A stretch of DNA of 64,000 nucleotides, from positions 2,907,501 to 2,971,500 of the forward strand of contig JAUMIR010000012.1 of the NCBI GenBank assembly GCA_030847615.1, in the 5' to 3' direction. A program made the translations under genes and the position numbers. Position 1 is the first letter of the stretch; every line of letters starts with the position of its first letter. This DNA is from Gambelia wislizenii (lineage: Eukaryota > Chordata > Lepidosauria > Squamata > Crotaphytidae). Shown here one piece after another: positions 10,261 to 18,445 of this stretch. The notes under the pieces are model-generated. The model searched no databases, was not told where the DNA came from, and was given only the letters and a program-made list of their open reading frames with translations.

Positions 10261-10490
10261 TACCGTTGTCCCTCCACATTCATGGATTTGGCATTCACGG
10301 TTTTAAGTATTCACGGCTTGAAAATATTCTTAAAAAAATAATAATCCAAAAAGCAAACCTTGATTTTGCCATCTTATATAGGGGACACCATTTTTGCTAT
10401 GCCATTGCATAGAATGGGACTTGGGTATTCACAGATTTAGGTATTCATGGGGGGTCCTGGAATCAAACCCCAGCAAATAGGAAGGGACTT
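10261..10490. mobile_element. Tigger-like MITE, single unit
   Basis: It starts TA-CCGTTGTCCCTCCACATTC and carries the full family interior. It stops at GGAAGGGAC without the last bases of the right terminal repeat. Confidence 0.75.
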
Positions 10491-10640
10491 TTTATCAGGC
10501 CTTCCCATCTCTACAACCCACCCCTGATGAGACTAATGTCCACCAAAAAAAAATTTTTTTGGAGGGGGGAAATGTATTTTCCCAATTTTTCCCTGTTTCC
10601 CCCCCCCCTTCACAGCTGCATGTACTACTTTGCCTTAACA

Positions 10641-10704
10641 AAGTTTGCATGGCAGGGGGGGTTGACTAGATGGCCCCATGTGGTCTCTTCGAACTCTATG
10701 ATTT
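10641..10704 (+). mobile_element. CR1 LINE 3' terminus fragment
   Basis: The segment GCATGGCAGGGGGGGTTGAC followed by TAGATGGCCCC...GAACTCTATGATTTGA matches the CR1 3' terminus seen at 20590-20838. Confidence 0.6.
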
Positions 10705-11209
10705 GATAAGTTATGGAGACCTTCCAAAAAACCCTGCAAGGTTGGCGCGAGAAGATGGTGTCCCCAGGAGGGCAGGATGGGATGGCACTGAAGGAATATA
10801 TCCTTCCAAACAAGCTTTGAACACCCGATAAACAAGTCAGCTGGGCCGATAAAGAAGTTGGCCTGGATTATCACCTGGAACAGGGAGGATCTGGACCATC
10901 CACCAGTGCTTATAAACAGCCACCTCCTGACTCACCTGTGGCAGGTAAGGCTCTTAACCCCAGTAAAAGGTAGACTGACCCAGTTTCATGCAGCAGAGCA
11001 AAATGAACACACTCTCTTTCGTATCATTGTGCTGGCATATGCATATACCGACAGGTGTTATATAGCGTGCACTGGGTAGCTAAACAGGTCCAGGCAGCAT
11101 AAAATAAACATCAGAGTGTTGTTCCTTCAGGCATCAGAATAAACGCACAGACACAGGCTTGTTTCTAAAATAAACTTCTCTTTACTTGAGCATAATGAAG
11201 CCAATGCAA

Positions 11210-11382
11210 AATGTTACATTGGGTACTTACCGTGAAGGTACTTTCTGTAGGATAGATGGCAGGAACAATCCGGAAGTGTTGGGAACCTAGGACCGCCCGG
11301 CTTAAGCAGGAAGTAGAACAAAGCCTCTTGGGAGATTTTGTCCCTTTGTTCTCCAGTCCTCTTCTCCCACGAGGCCAGTTCT
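11210..11382. repeat. DIRS right inverted terminal repeat
   Basis: In reverse complement, 11264-11382 matches the left repeat at 17414-17530 almost base for base (for example TAAGCCGGGCGGTCCTAGGT). Beyond the shared part it has its own outer extension (TACCTTCACGGTAAGTACCC, then AATGTAACATT) up to the element end near 11210. That extension reappears inverted in the ICR. Confidence 0.9.
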
Positions 11383-11522
11383 CTGACTAGCAAAGCCCTG
11401 AAAGAAAGGTAAGGAAACTCCTCCCTGTTGAGAGAAACAAACTGATACACATTGTTAGTTGAGAAAAGGAAAGGCATCTCCGTGTTATTGCCCGTAGCCT
11501 TGTCGACAGTCACCGGGTGGGA

Positions 11523-11626
11523 CGGATTGTTCCTGCCATCTATCCTACAGAAAGTACCTTCACGGTAAGTACCCAATGTAACATTCTGTAGGTCTAGATG
11601 GCAGGACCAATCCGGAAGTGTTGGGA
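11523..11626. repeat. DIRS internal complementary region (circle-junction copy)
   Basis: The left half (11523 to about 11585) is the reverse complement of the outer end of the right terminal repeat. The right half (about 11586-11626) is the reverse complement of the outer end of the left terminal repeat at 17511-17551. The two meet at ACATT|CTGTAGG. The ICR therefore equals the joined ends of the element, as expected if it templates repair of both ends during circular replication. It lies 51 bp past the recombinase stop codon. Confidence 0.9.
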
Positions 11627-11677
11627 TATACCCAAGCTCACCTATGTCGGGTGGGGGTGACTGTCTTGGCGTTAACC

Positions 11678-12748
11678 TCATTGTTGGACCACCTCGTGGA
11701 GGACTCTCCTCCCGAAGATGGCTGTGTTTGATTTGAATTTGTCCACCTTGTAATGTCTGATAAAGGTGGAGGCCGTGCTCCATGTTGCAGCCCTGCATAT
11801 CTCCTCGATGGGTGCGTTCGACGAGAATACCGCCGAGGTGGCCGCTGACCTTGTTGAGTGCGCCACCACCCCTGATGGGCGTGGTGTGTTTGCGGAGTCG
11901 TATGCTAGGAATATGCATGCCTTGATCCATGTCGCCAGCGTCTGTCTCGACACTCTGGCTCCCATTGAAGCTGGTGTGAAGGATACGAACAGTGAGTCGC
12001 ATCGCCTGAATGTCGCCGTGCGCTTGATGTAAATCCTCAAGGCCCTCCTAACGTCCAATTTGTGCCATAGCTTCTCCGTTGGGTGGACCGGACTGGGACA
12101 GAAGGAGGGCAGTATGATTTGCTGTGACACGTGGAACTGAGAAAGGACCTTTGGCTTGAAGGATGGGTCTGGCCTGAGGTATACTGCGTCGTCCTCAAAG
12201 GAGCATAAGTGTTCCCTGATGGATAGCGCCGTGAGCTCCGAGACCCTTCTTGCCGATGTGATTGCTACCAGGAATGCCACCTTAAGCGAAAGCGTTCTGA
12301 GTGGTACCTTCCTTAGGGGTTCGAATGGGCTCTTGACTAGTTGTCGCAGCACCAGGGGCAGGTTCCAGGAAGGGAACCTGTGGTGGACAGGTGGAGATAT
12401 TAAGGTCGCGCCTCTCAAGAACCTTCTGATGTGCGGGTGTAGAGAGATCCTGTTACCCTGCGGGTCTTGAATAAACGCCGCCAGCGCTGCCACCTGTCTC
12501 TTCAGTGTGTTTGGCCTGAGGCCCTTGTCGAGGCCGTCTTGCAGAAATTGGAGGATATGCTTTGCCGAGGCTTCCAATGGGTTCACGCCTGCTTTTTCAC
12601 ACCATTGGGAGAACACCTTCCATGTAGCCTGGTATATCTTTCTCGTTGACGGCCTGCGTGATGCTAGTAGGGTGCGTATTACGTTTTCCTCGTATCCGCA
12701 GGCCTCTAGAGCTCTCCGCTCAATCTCCACGCTGTCAGTTGTAGCCAT
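11678..12748 (-). CDS. DIRS tyrosine recombinase
   Basis: This 356-residue recombinase is thought to insert the circular DIRS DNA. The N-terminal part (about 1-110) looks like the helical SAM-like core-binding domain (STRKIYQATWKVFSQWC). The catalytic domain follows, with Arg168 in the SARRVSEL motif, His297 and Arg300 in AHSTR, Trp323 and the nucleophile Tyr333 in FIRHY. The full R-H-R-W-Y set is present and there is no premature stop. I start it at the ATG at 12748 because the recombinase similarity begins there. The frame is open far upstream (to 14521), but that part overlaps the RT ORF and looks non-protein-like. It overlaps the end of the RT ORF by 43 nt, in a -1 frame relative to it. 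Confidence 0.93.
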   Translation of the reverse strand: MATTDSVEIERRALEACGYEENVIRTLLASRRPSTRKIYQATWKVFSQWCEKAGVNPLEASAKHILQFLQDGLDKGLRPNTLKRQVAALAAFIQDPQGNRISLHPHIRRFLRGATLISPPVHHRFPSWNLPLVLRQLVKSPFEPLRKVPLRTLSLKVAFLVAITSARRVSELTALSIREHLCSFEDDAVYLRPDPSFKPKVLSQFHVSQQIILPSFCPSPVHPTEKLWHKLDVRRALRIYIKRTATFRRCDSLFVSFTPASMGARVSRQTLATWIKACIFLAYDSANTPRPSGVVAHSTRSAATSAVFSSNAPIEEICRAATWSTASTFIRHYKVDKFKSNTAIFGRRVLHEVVQQ

Positions 12749-14940
12749 GTGACGTCGTCGTGGACGACTGGTCCCTGAAAGAGGAGGTCCTGTCGTGGGA
12801 ATAGTCGCATGGGTGGTTCTATCGACATCTCCGTTAGGTCCGAGAACCACGGACGGCGAGGCCAATGTGGTGCAACCAGGACTACTTGAGCTCGCTCTTC
12901 TCGTATTTTCCTGCATGTTTTCCCTATTAGGGGAAACGGTGGGAATGCATATAGGAGGCCCTTCGGCCACCGAGCGCGGAGGGCATCGGTTCCCTCCGCC
13001 CTTGGGTGAAAGAATCTGGTGAAGAAGCGGTTCAGTTTGGTGTTCAGGTGTGACGCAAACATGTCCACTGACATCTCCCCGAAGTTCTGTTGGATGTGTG
13101 CGAAGGTCTCCTGGTTCAGTTCCCATTCTCCTGGGAGTACCGTATGTCTGCTCAGGAAGTCCGCTTGAATGTTGTCCTGGCCTTGTAGGTGCTGGGCCGA
13201 CAGGGACAGGACTGTCTGTTCCGCCCACTGGAGCAGGGTCACGGCCTCCTTGTGTAGGGACCGGGATCTGGACCCTCCTTGTCGCGCTATGTACGAGCGT
13301 GTCGTTGTGTTGTCTGTGAGGAGGAGGACGTGCTTGTCCCTGAGCTTGTTGGAGAAATGTTGTAGTGCTAGCCGAGCTGCCCTGAGCTCCAGCCAGTTGA
13401 TGCTGTGTTCCTGTTCTTCTCTTGACCAGAGCCCCTGTGCCACGTCTCCTTGGCAATGGGCTCCCCATCCTCTGAGACTGGCGTCCGAGGTTACTACTAT
13501 TTGGTGACTGACGATCAGGGGAGATCCTTTGGCTACGTTTTGTGCCAGGGTCCACCACGTAAGCGACTGCCTCACTCTCTCTGGTATGTCTAGCGTGAAG
13601 GTCTCCTTGCGAGATATTCTCTCTTGGTGAGGGAGAAGCAACTCCTGTAGTGGTCTGGAGTGGAATCTCGCCCATGGCACAATCTGAATTGCGGATACCA
13701 TTAGGCCGAAGAGCCTCGCCAGGGACGCGAGTTGTGCCCTCTGCTTCCGGCTCACTGACCTTGCTTCCCTTTGTATGGTCGTTTGTCTTTCCCTGGACAG
13801 CGCGACAGAGTAGTTTGCTGTGTCTATTTGCACCCCTAAGTGGACTATGCTCTGTGCCGGTATCAGCGTGCTTTTCTTGAAGTTCACCATGAAGCCGTGT
13901 CTCTGCAGGCATTGAATTGTTACCTGCAGATCCCGTAGGGCCTTGTCCTTCGAGTGTGCCCTCAACAGGATGTCGTCCAGGTAGGGGTAGAGGTGTATCC
14001 CTTTCATCCTGAGGTGTGCCATGAGTACCACCATGACCTTGGTGAAGATGCGCGGAGCCGTTGCCAGGCCGAAGGGGAGCGCCTTGAACTGGTAATGTTC
14101 CTCCCCGAAAGCGAATCTGAGAAATCGCCGGCTGTCCGGGTGCATCTTGATGTGAAGGTACGCTTCCGACAGATCGAGGGAGGCCAGGAAGTCTCCCCCC
14201 TGTATGGCGACCCGAATGGATGAGAGTGTTTCCATCTTGAATCGTTTGTAGGTGACGAATGAGTTCGTGAATTTGAGGTCTAATACCGACCTTAAGCTTC
14301 CGTCCTTTTTTGGCACTGTGAAGAAGTAAGAGTACACCCCTGAGAAACGTTGAGAGACCGGTACTTCTTCTATTGCTTCTATCTCCAGAAGGTGGTTTAT
14401 GGCTGTTCTGAGGTTCTGCGCCTTTTGCTGGTTCGTTGGTACTGGCGCCGGTAGAAATCTGTTCCTGGGCTCTACATTGAAGTCCACTTTGTATCCGTGG
14501 GCTATGGTCTCGAGGACCCACTTGTCCTTTGTGGATGTTAACCAGGCGCCTAGGAACTTTGACAGCCTTCCCCCCACTGGAGAGGTTTCCGAGTCAGGAC
14601 TGTTGACGGGAGGAGCCTCTACGAGGCTGGGCTCCTCCTCTGCGGTTTTGGTTCGGGGGGGCGAAAGGTGCTTGACGTATAACGTAGTTTGTCCTCGCCC
14701 ACGGTGGCCTTGTGGATCTGAAGTCGGTCCTCCGACCGCTTCCTCTGTAGCGACGAAAGGAGTTATTGGTCTGGGCTGGGCGTCTGAAAGTCCTCTTGTC
14801 GTTTTTACGCCCCGTTGAGGGCATTGCCTGCTTCTTATCCTTCGTCTCGACCAGTATATCTTTGAGAGCGTCCTCGCCAAACAGTTTGGCTCCTTTGAAC
14901 GCGGCGGTGGCCAAGGCGTTCCTAGATTTGCCGTCTGCAT
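12706..14940 (-). CDS. DIRS reverse transcriptase / RNase H / methyltransferase-like polyprotein
   Basis: This is a 744-codon ORF. The reverse transcriptase domain covers about 140-400, with catalytic Asp256 (FLASLDLSEAY) and the YLDD box at 320-323. RNase H follows at about 480-600 with Asp486 (TSDAS), Glu518 (INWLELR), Asp543 (LTDNT) and Asp594 (IQADFLSR). Residues about 623-720 (SVDMFASHLN ... YAFPPFPLIG ... LVAPHWP) match the DAM-like methyltransferase domain characteristic of DIRS elements. It copies the element RNA into DNA. The first in-frame ATG is at 14940, but residues 1-130 overlap the gag ORF and the true start may be internal or reached by a +1 shift from gag. Confidence 0.95.
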   Translation of the reverse strand: MQTANLGTPWPPPRSKEPNCLARTLSKIYWSRRRIRSRQCPQRGVKTTRGLSDAQPRPITPFVATEEAVGGPTSDPQGHRGRGQTTLYVKHLSPPRTKTAEEEPSLVEAPPVNSPDSETSPVGGRLSKFLGAWLTSTKDKWVLETIAHGYKVDFNVEPRNRFLPAPVPTNQQKAQNLRTAINHLLEIEAIEEVPVSQRFSGVYSYFFTVPKKDGSLRSVLDLKFTNSFVTYKRFKMETLSSIRVAIQGGDFLASLDLSEAYLHIKMHPDSRRFLRFAFGEEHYQFKALPFGLATAPRIFTKVMVVLMAHLRMKGIHLYPYLDDILLRAHSKDKALRDLQVTIQCLQRHGFMVNFKKSTLIPAQSIVHLGVQIDTANYSVALSRERQTTIQREARSVSRKQRAQLASLARLFGLMVSAIQIVPWARFHSRPLQELLLPHQERISRKETFTLDIPERVRQSLTWWTLAQNVAKGSPLIVSHQIVVTSDASLRGWGAHCQGDVAQGLWSREEQEHSINWLELRAARLALQHFSNKLRDKHVLLLTDNTTTRSYIARQGGSRSRSLHKEAVTLLQWAEQTVLSLSAQHLQGQDNIQADFLSRHTVLPGEWELNQETFAHIQQNFGEMSVDMFASHLNTKLNRFFTRFFHPRAEGTDALRARWPKGLLYAFPPFPLIGKTCRKIREERAQVVLVAPHWPRRPWFSDLTEMSIEPPMRLFPRQDLLFQGPVVHDDVTWLQLTAWRLSGEL

Positions 14941-16594
14941 CCCATTGTTTAACCCACAGGTATCTTCTCGCTAGGTTAGCCGCCCCTGAGGCCCTGGCAG
15001 CATATGTAAGGGAGTCCTGTGAGGCATCCGCGATGAAGTTGAGGGCTAGACGGATCCTGCTAAAGGCCTTGTCTAGGGCCCCTGTTTCCAGGTTTTCGGC
15101 CTCCATGACCTCTTGTAGCCAGATGATGGCTGCTCGGGAAATTAGAGCTGTAGCCATTGAGGATCTAATCCCTAGTGTGGATGATTCGAACGTCCTCTTG
15201 AGTGCGCCATCGGCCCTTTTTTCATCGGCGTCCTTGAGGACTCCGTCTTCTTCCCTAGGAGCCAGAGAGTTGGAGACCATTGATACCACTGGCTTATCTA
15301 CCACTGGGGTCTTCAGTTTGTCTAGAACTTCCTTGGGAAAGCTGTAAAACCTCTGGGCAGCTGCCGTGCCCCGCCTTCCCAGCGCCGGTTTGTCCCACTC
15401 CTCCGTTACCAGGTTCCAGAAGGCTCTTGGAAACGGGAAGAGTGGTCTTTTCGATTTGTTCGAGGGCATTAGGGCTGCTGCCTTCTCACTTCTGGGGGCA
15501 TGAGGGTCCTCCGCGTTGTCTTGGTTGACCACAGGGGGCGCTATCCCCAGAGCAGACAGGGCCCTGCTGATGAGGTATGGGAACTTGTCCCCTTGAAAAA
15601 TTCTGTCGGCGGCCTCCGAGTCTGATGTTTCCGACTCCGAGAGTTCCCCTTCCTCCCTGTCTGGAGTGTGGGTATCATCGTTATCCCCCATGAGGTCTAG
15701 GTCTAGGTTGGGGTCTTGGATAATCTCGTCCCCTTCCGAGGCCCCATCCGACTCTTCGGACGAGTGTCTGGAAGGTGGATCCTTCCTTTTCCTGCTTGTT
15801 TGCTTTTCTTTAGCGTTTCCCCCTCTGTTCTCCTGTGGTTTCGGAGGGTTTAGGGGTGCCCTATTCTTTTTTGTAATAGGCGTCTTTCCCCTCTCCCTTC
15901 GTTTCCTCAGGAGGTTCAGGGCACTGGCAGTTTCTTCCTGATCTTCCTCCTGATCAGAGAGAAGGGCTTCTGATAACATTTTTAAAGCCAATCTGATTGA
16001 TTCCTTCTTGGCTTTCTTTGCCCTTTCCTCCCCATTTTTGCCACCCCCCACTGTGAGGTCCCCCAGTGCCTCGCTATCGACTGCTTCTTCGTTCTCACGC
16101 TGGTCATCTCCCAAAAACTCCTCTCTCCCCCTTCCCGTGAGGGCTTCCCCTTCACCCTCCTCCCCATCACTTGAGAATTCCAATGAGTCCAGGTAGTGCC
16201 TGGCAGTAGGAAACGGCGTTCCGCCTACCTTATCCTGTGTCTTCTTCATCAGGATGTCCAGCAGGTTGGTGTTATTGGGAAAGCTCCGTGGGGGCAGGGA
16301 CGACACCTCGGCCCCCACGTCTCCCAGGCCCTCCTGCGATGTTGATTTGTTGAGCGGCTGGCTGTTGGTGGGCTTGGTTACACCGCTGGAGCCGCCGCTA
16401 GTAAGGGCCCTCTCCGCTTCCTTTGCGGCGCTCCTCTGTGCCACTAGGGCAGATAGGAGGCCAGCGGAGGCACTGCTGGTAGAAGGGAGTTCACTGGCGC
16501 CATTTTTGGGGCCGTCACACTCCAGCGTCCCCCTCTTCCTCGGTTTGGCTGTATCCTTCTTGGCATCAGGTCTGTTGCTTCTGATGCCCCCCAT
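14594..16594 (-). CDS. DIRS gag-like structural protein
   Basis: A 666-codon first ORF in the usual gag position. The N-terminal half (to about residue 320) is Ser/Glu/Lys-rich and highly charged, with acidic runs (EESDGASEGDE). A folded middle follows at about 330-560 (SRALSALGIAPPVV ... SDALTYAAR-like helical segment). The C-terminus is Arg-rich (RRYRGSGRRTDFRSTRPPW), probably nucleic-acid binding, with no CCHC zinc knuckle. It overlaps the RT ORF by 347 nt, and the RT frame is +1 relative to gag. I chose the ATG at 16594 because it opens the frame directly after the leader. DIRS gag proteins diverge fast, so the assignment rests on position and composition. Confidence 0.85.
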   Translation of the reverse strand: MGGIRSNRPDAKKDTAKPRKRGTLECDGPKNGASELPSTSSASAGLLSALVAQRSAAKEAERALTSGGSSGVTKPTNSQPLNKSTSQEGLGDVGAEVSSLPPRSFPNNTNLLDILMKKTQDKVGGTPFPTARHYLDSLEFSSDGEEGEGEALTGRGREEFLGDDQRENEEAVDSEALGDLTVGGGKNGEERAKKAKKESIRLALKMLSEALLSDQEEDQEETASALNLLRKRRERGKTPITKKNRAPLNPPKPQENRGGNAKEKQTSRKRKDPPSRHSSEESDGASEGDEIIQDPNLDLDLMGDNDDTHTPDREEGELSESETSDSEAADRIFQGDKFPYLISRALSALGIAPPVVNQDNAEDPHAPRSEKAAALMPSNKSKRPLFPFPRAFWNLVTEEWDKPALGRRGTAAAQRFYSFPKEVLDKLKTPVVDKPVVSMVSNSLAPREEDGVLKDADEKRADGALKRTFESSTLGIRSSMATALISRAAIIWLQEVMEAENLETGALDKAFSRIRLALNFIADASQDSLTYAARASGAANLARRYLWVKQWDADGKSRNALATAAFKGAKLFGEDALKDILVETKDKKQAMPSTGRKNDKRTFRRPAQTNNSFRRYRGSGRRTDFRSTRPPWARTNYVIRQAPFAPPNQNRRGGAQPRRGSSRQQS

Positions 16595-17413
16595 GCTTGA
16601 CTCTGCTGGGCGCAGTGCAAGCAGTAGACAGCAGGTGGCGCCTGAGGACGGAGCTCTCTCACAGCTAGAGGCCGGCTGGGTTTAGTGGGCCTAGCGCGGT
16701 CCTCGTTCGCCTATAGAGTGGCCTGCCCGGGGGGGCTAGGGTAAGGATCGTTCGTTGGGGGGGGGGAGCGCGCTCGCGCGGCAGCTGAGGCCTTGCAGGG
16801 CGCCGCGGTTGGAAGGTGGGGGGGGGGAGCGCCTGTGCGGAGCGCTAGACTACCGGAAGGTGGGGGGGCGCCTGCGTGGAGCGCTAGACTGCCGGAGGGT
16901 GGGGGGGGCGTCTGTGTGGAGCGCTAGCCTGCCGGAAGGTGGGGGGGGGCACTCGGCCCTGAGCTGTAGAGAGCGCCGGAGCGGAGCGCTAGGAGCGCCG
17001 GAGGGTGGGGGGGGCACTCGGCCTTGTGCTGAGGCGCGCGGACGTGGCTGCTCGCAGCGCTGTATGGCTGCTGGCCGTCCGCTGCGGGAGCCGGAGAAGG
17101 CCGTCGGGCCGCTCCGCTGCCGAGGGGGGGGGGAAGTGCGGAGTCGGAGCAGAGGACAACTGCTGGCTGCCGGGGGCCGCTCCACTGCCTAGGAGGGGGG
17201 GAAAGCTGAAGGGGGGGAGGGGTGAAGGGCTTACTGCGCTGGGGGGAAAGGAGAAAGGATTTTTTTTTTTTTTTTTTTTTTAAAGAAGTTGAGAATAGTG
17301 ACTAGAGTTTGTGGGGGGGGGTTTAGATAGAAAAGTTAGAAGAAAGAAGGTCTAATATGGAGATCAATCCGGAGGAGTTGAGGTACCTGCCTTGCCGGGC
17401 GAAGCAGGAAGTA
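16595..17413 (-). promoter_or_regulatory. DIRS 5' leader, CpG-rich
   Basis: This is the region between the left terminal repeat and gag. It is very rich in G+C and CpG, unlike the rest of the intron. It contains a G-rich minisatellite (plus strand) and a 22-bp T-tract at 17260-17281 (an A-tract in the element's sense strand). It probably includes the element's promoter. The short plus-strand open frames here are by-products of the GC composition. Confidence 0.6.
16755..17033. repeat. G-rich minisatellite in the DIRS leader
   Basis: About five imperfect copies of a roughly 50-60 bp unit built on GGAGCGCTAGACTGCCGGAA followed by GGTGGGGGGG and a GCGCCTG-type end. Each copy has a run of 7-10 G on the plus strand, so G-quadruplex formation is likely on that strand. 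Confidence 0.8.
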
Positions 17414-17551
17414 GAACTGGCCTCGTGGGAGAAGAGGACTGGAGAACAAAGGGACAAAATCTCCCAAGAGGCTTTGTTCTACTTCCTGCTTAAGCCGGGC
17501 GGTCCTAGGTTCCCAACACTTCCGGATTGGTCCTGCCATCTAGACCTACAG
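17414..17551. repeat. DIRS left inverted terminal repeat
   Basis: It is the inverted match of 11264-11382, followed by its own outer end (CTAGACCTACAG in plus orientation), which is complementary to the right half of the ICR. The element border is placed at 17551 because the ICR copy stops there. Confidence 0.9.
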
Positions 17552-17718
17552 AAAGAATCACAACCCGGAAACATCACCCAAGGAGACCTTCTGCTGTGCT
17601 TTCTGCAACCGGACATGTTTATCTTGGATTGGCCTTTTTAGTCATCAGCGCGCTTGCAGAAAGTGTGGGATGAGTCCTTCCTGAATCTTTGTTTGCGAAG
17701 AAAAGCCAGAGAGAGAAA
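17552..17718 (+). mobile_element. LINE ORF tail (zinc-finger-like end), copy A
   Basis: A segment of about 165 bp from AAAGAATCACAACCCGGAAA to GCCAGAGAGAGA is nearly identical to 26146-26312. In the copy at 26 kb it translates to FCCAFCNRTCLSQIGLFSHQ and then RAC, a C-x2-C...H-x3-C tail typical of the end of some vertebrate LINE ORFs. This copy starts exactly at the DIRS border, so the DIRS probably inserted into it. Confidence 0.6.
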
Positions 17719-17741
17719 TGAAGAGTATTTACAGATATATA

Positions 17742-18072
17742 CAGTTGTCCCTCTGTATCCACGGATTTGGTATTCACAGATTTAAGTATTCACGGCTTGA
17801 AAATATTCTTTAAAAAATAATACAGTTGTCCCTTCATATTCACTGGGGTTTGGTTCCAGGACCCCCCCCACCGTGGATGCTAAAATCCAAGAATACTCAA
17901 GTCCCATTATGTGCAATGGCATAGCAAAATGGTGTCCCTTCTATAAGATGGCAAAATCAAGGTTTGCTTTTTGAATTCTTATTTTTTAAGAATATTTTCA
18001 AGCTGTGAATACTCAAATCTGTGGATATGGAGGGACAACTGTAATCCAAAAAGCAAACCTTGATTTTGCCAT
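17742..18072. mobile_element. Tigger-like MITE nested inside another copy
   Basis: A plus-oriented outer copy (17742-17820, then 18044-18072) is interrupted by a complete inverted copy at 17823-18041. The inner copy has CAGTTGTCCC/GGGACAACTG ends and is flanked on both sides by TA (17821-17822 and 18042-18043). Removing it restores the family's uninterrupted AATAATCCAAAAAGCAAACC segment. Confidence 0.9.
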
Positions 18073-18076
18073 TTTG

Positions 18077-18180
18077 CCACAGAAATCCATGAGACAACCT
18101 CGGGCATGTTACATTCTCTCAGCCTAAAAGAGAAAGGCGCTGGCAAACCAGCCCAGAACAAGCCTTGCTACAAAAAAAAC
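18077..18180 (+). mobile_element. MIR/CORE-like tRNA SINE, 5'-truncated
   Basis: It has the family's AGAAATCCATGAGACAACCT...GGGCATGTTACATTCTCTCA followed by GCCT and a TGGCAAACCAGCCC body. It lacks the tRNA-like head. Confidence 0.55.
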
Positions 18181-18227
18181 AGTGATAGGTTTGACTTAAC
18201 TTGGAGTCAGCCTGCAAATTCATATAG

Positions 18228-18438
18228 AGACAGGATGGTGTAGTGGTTTCAGAGTTGTGCTAAACCTCTGGGAGACCAGGGTCCGAATCTCCACTGAGCC
18301 ATGGAAACCCACTGGGTAGCCTTGGGCATGTCACACTCTCTCAGCCTTAGAGGAAGGCCCTGGCAAGCCTCTGCTGAATAAACCTAGCCAAGAAATCCCT
18401 GGGAAAAATTTGCTTTTGGGTCACTATAAGTCCAAAAT
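18228..18438 (+). mobile_element. MIR/CORE-like tRNA-derived SINE
   Basis: The tRNA-like head contains GTAGTGGTTTCAGAGTTGTG (A-box region) and a degenerate B box (AGGGTCCGAATCTCC). It is followed by CCATGGAAACCCACTGGGT and TTGGGCATGTCACACTCTCT, which resemble the MIR core. Confidence 0.75.
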
Positions 18439-18445
18439 GAAAGAG

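Larger units (their letters stand above)
11210..17551 (-). mobile_element. Structurally complete DIRS-type retrotransposon
   Basis: This 6.3-kb element is encoded on the minus strand. From 17551 downward it has a left terminal repeat, a G/C-rich leader, a gag-like ORF, an RT/RNase H/methyltransferase ORF, a tyrosine recombinase ORF, an internal complementary region (ICR) and an inverted right terminal repeat. The combination of inverted (not direct) terminal repeats, an ICR complementary to both outer ends, and a tyrosine recombinase instead of an integrase defines DIRS elements. These replicate through a circular DNA intermediate and integrate without target duplication; none is visible here. 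All three ORFs are open, so the copy is young or recently active. It sits sense-oriented in LLGL1 intron 1. Confidence 0.97.

Noticed and set aside
10858..11209. A solo LTR left of the DIRS element
   Set aside because: The stretch has AATAAA-like sequence and a TATA-like patch, but I found no TG...CA ends, target duplication or second copy in the window.
11214..12002. A 262-codon open frame reading through the ICR and right terminal repeat
   Set aside because: It is in a different frame from the recombinase, covers non-coding repeat sequence, and its C-terminal part is just a translation of the inverted terminal repeat that also appears at 17357-17640.
11678..14521. A single 947-codon protein on the minus strand
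   Set aside because: Only the last 356 codons resemble a protein (tyrosine recombinase). The upstream part is the alternative frame of the RT ORF with odd Gly/Arg/Pro/Thr-rich composition. I list the recombinase from the ATG at 12748 and treat the rest as overlap.
16755..17283. GC-rich plus-strand ORFs of 92-145 codons
   Set aside because: They translate a G-run minisatellite in the DIRS leader, are antisense to the element, and have no start context or domain.
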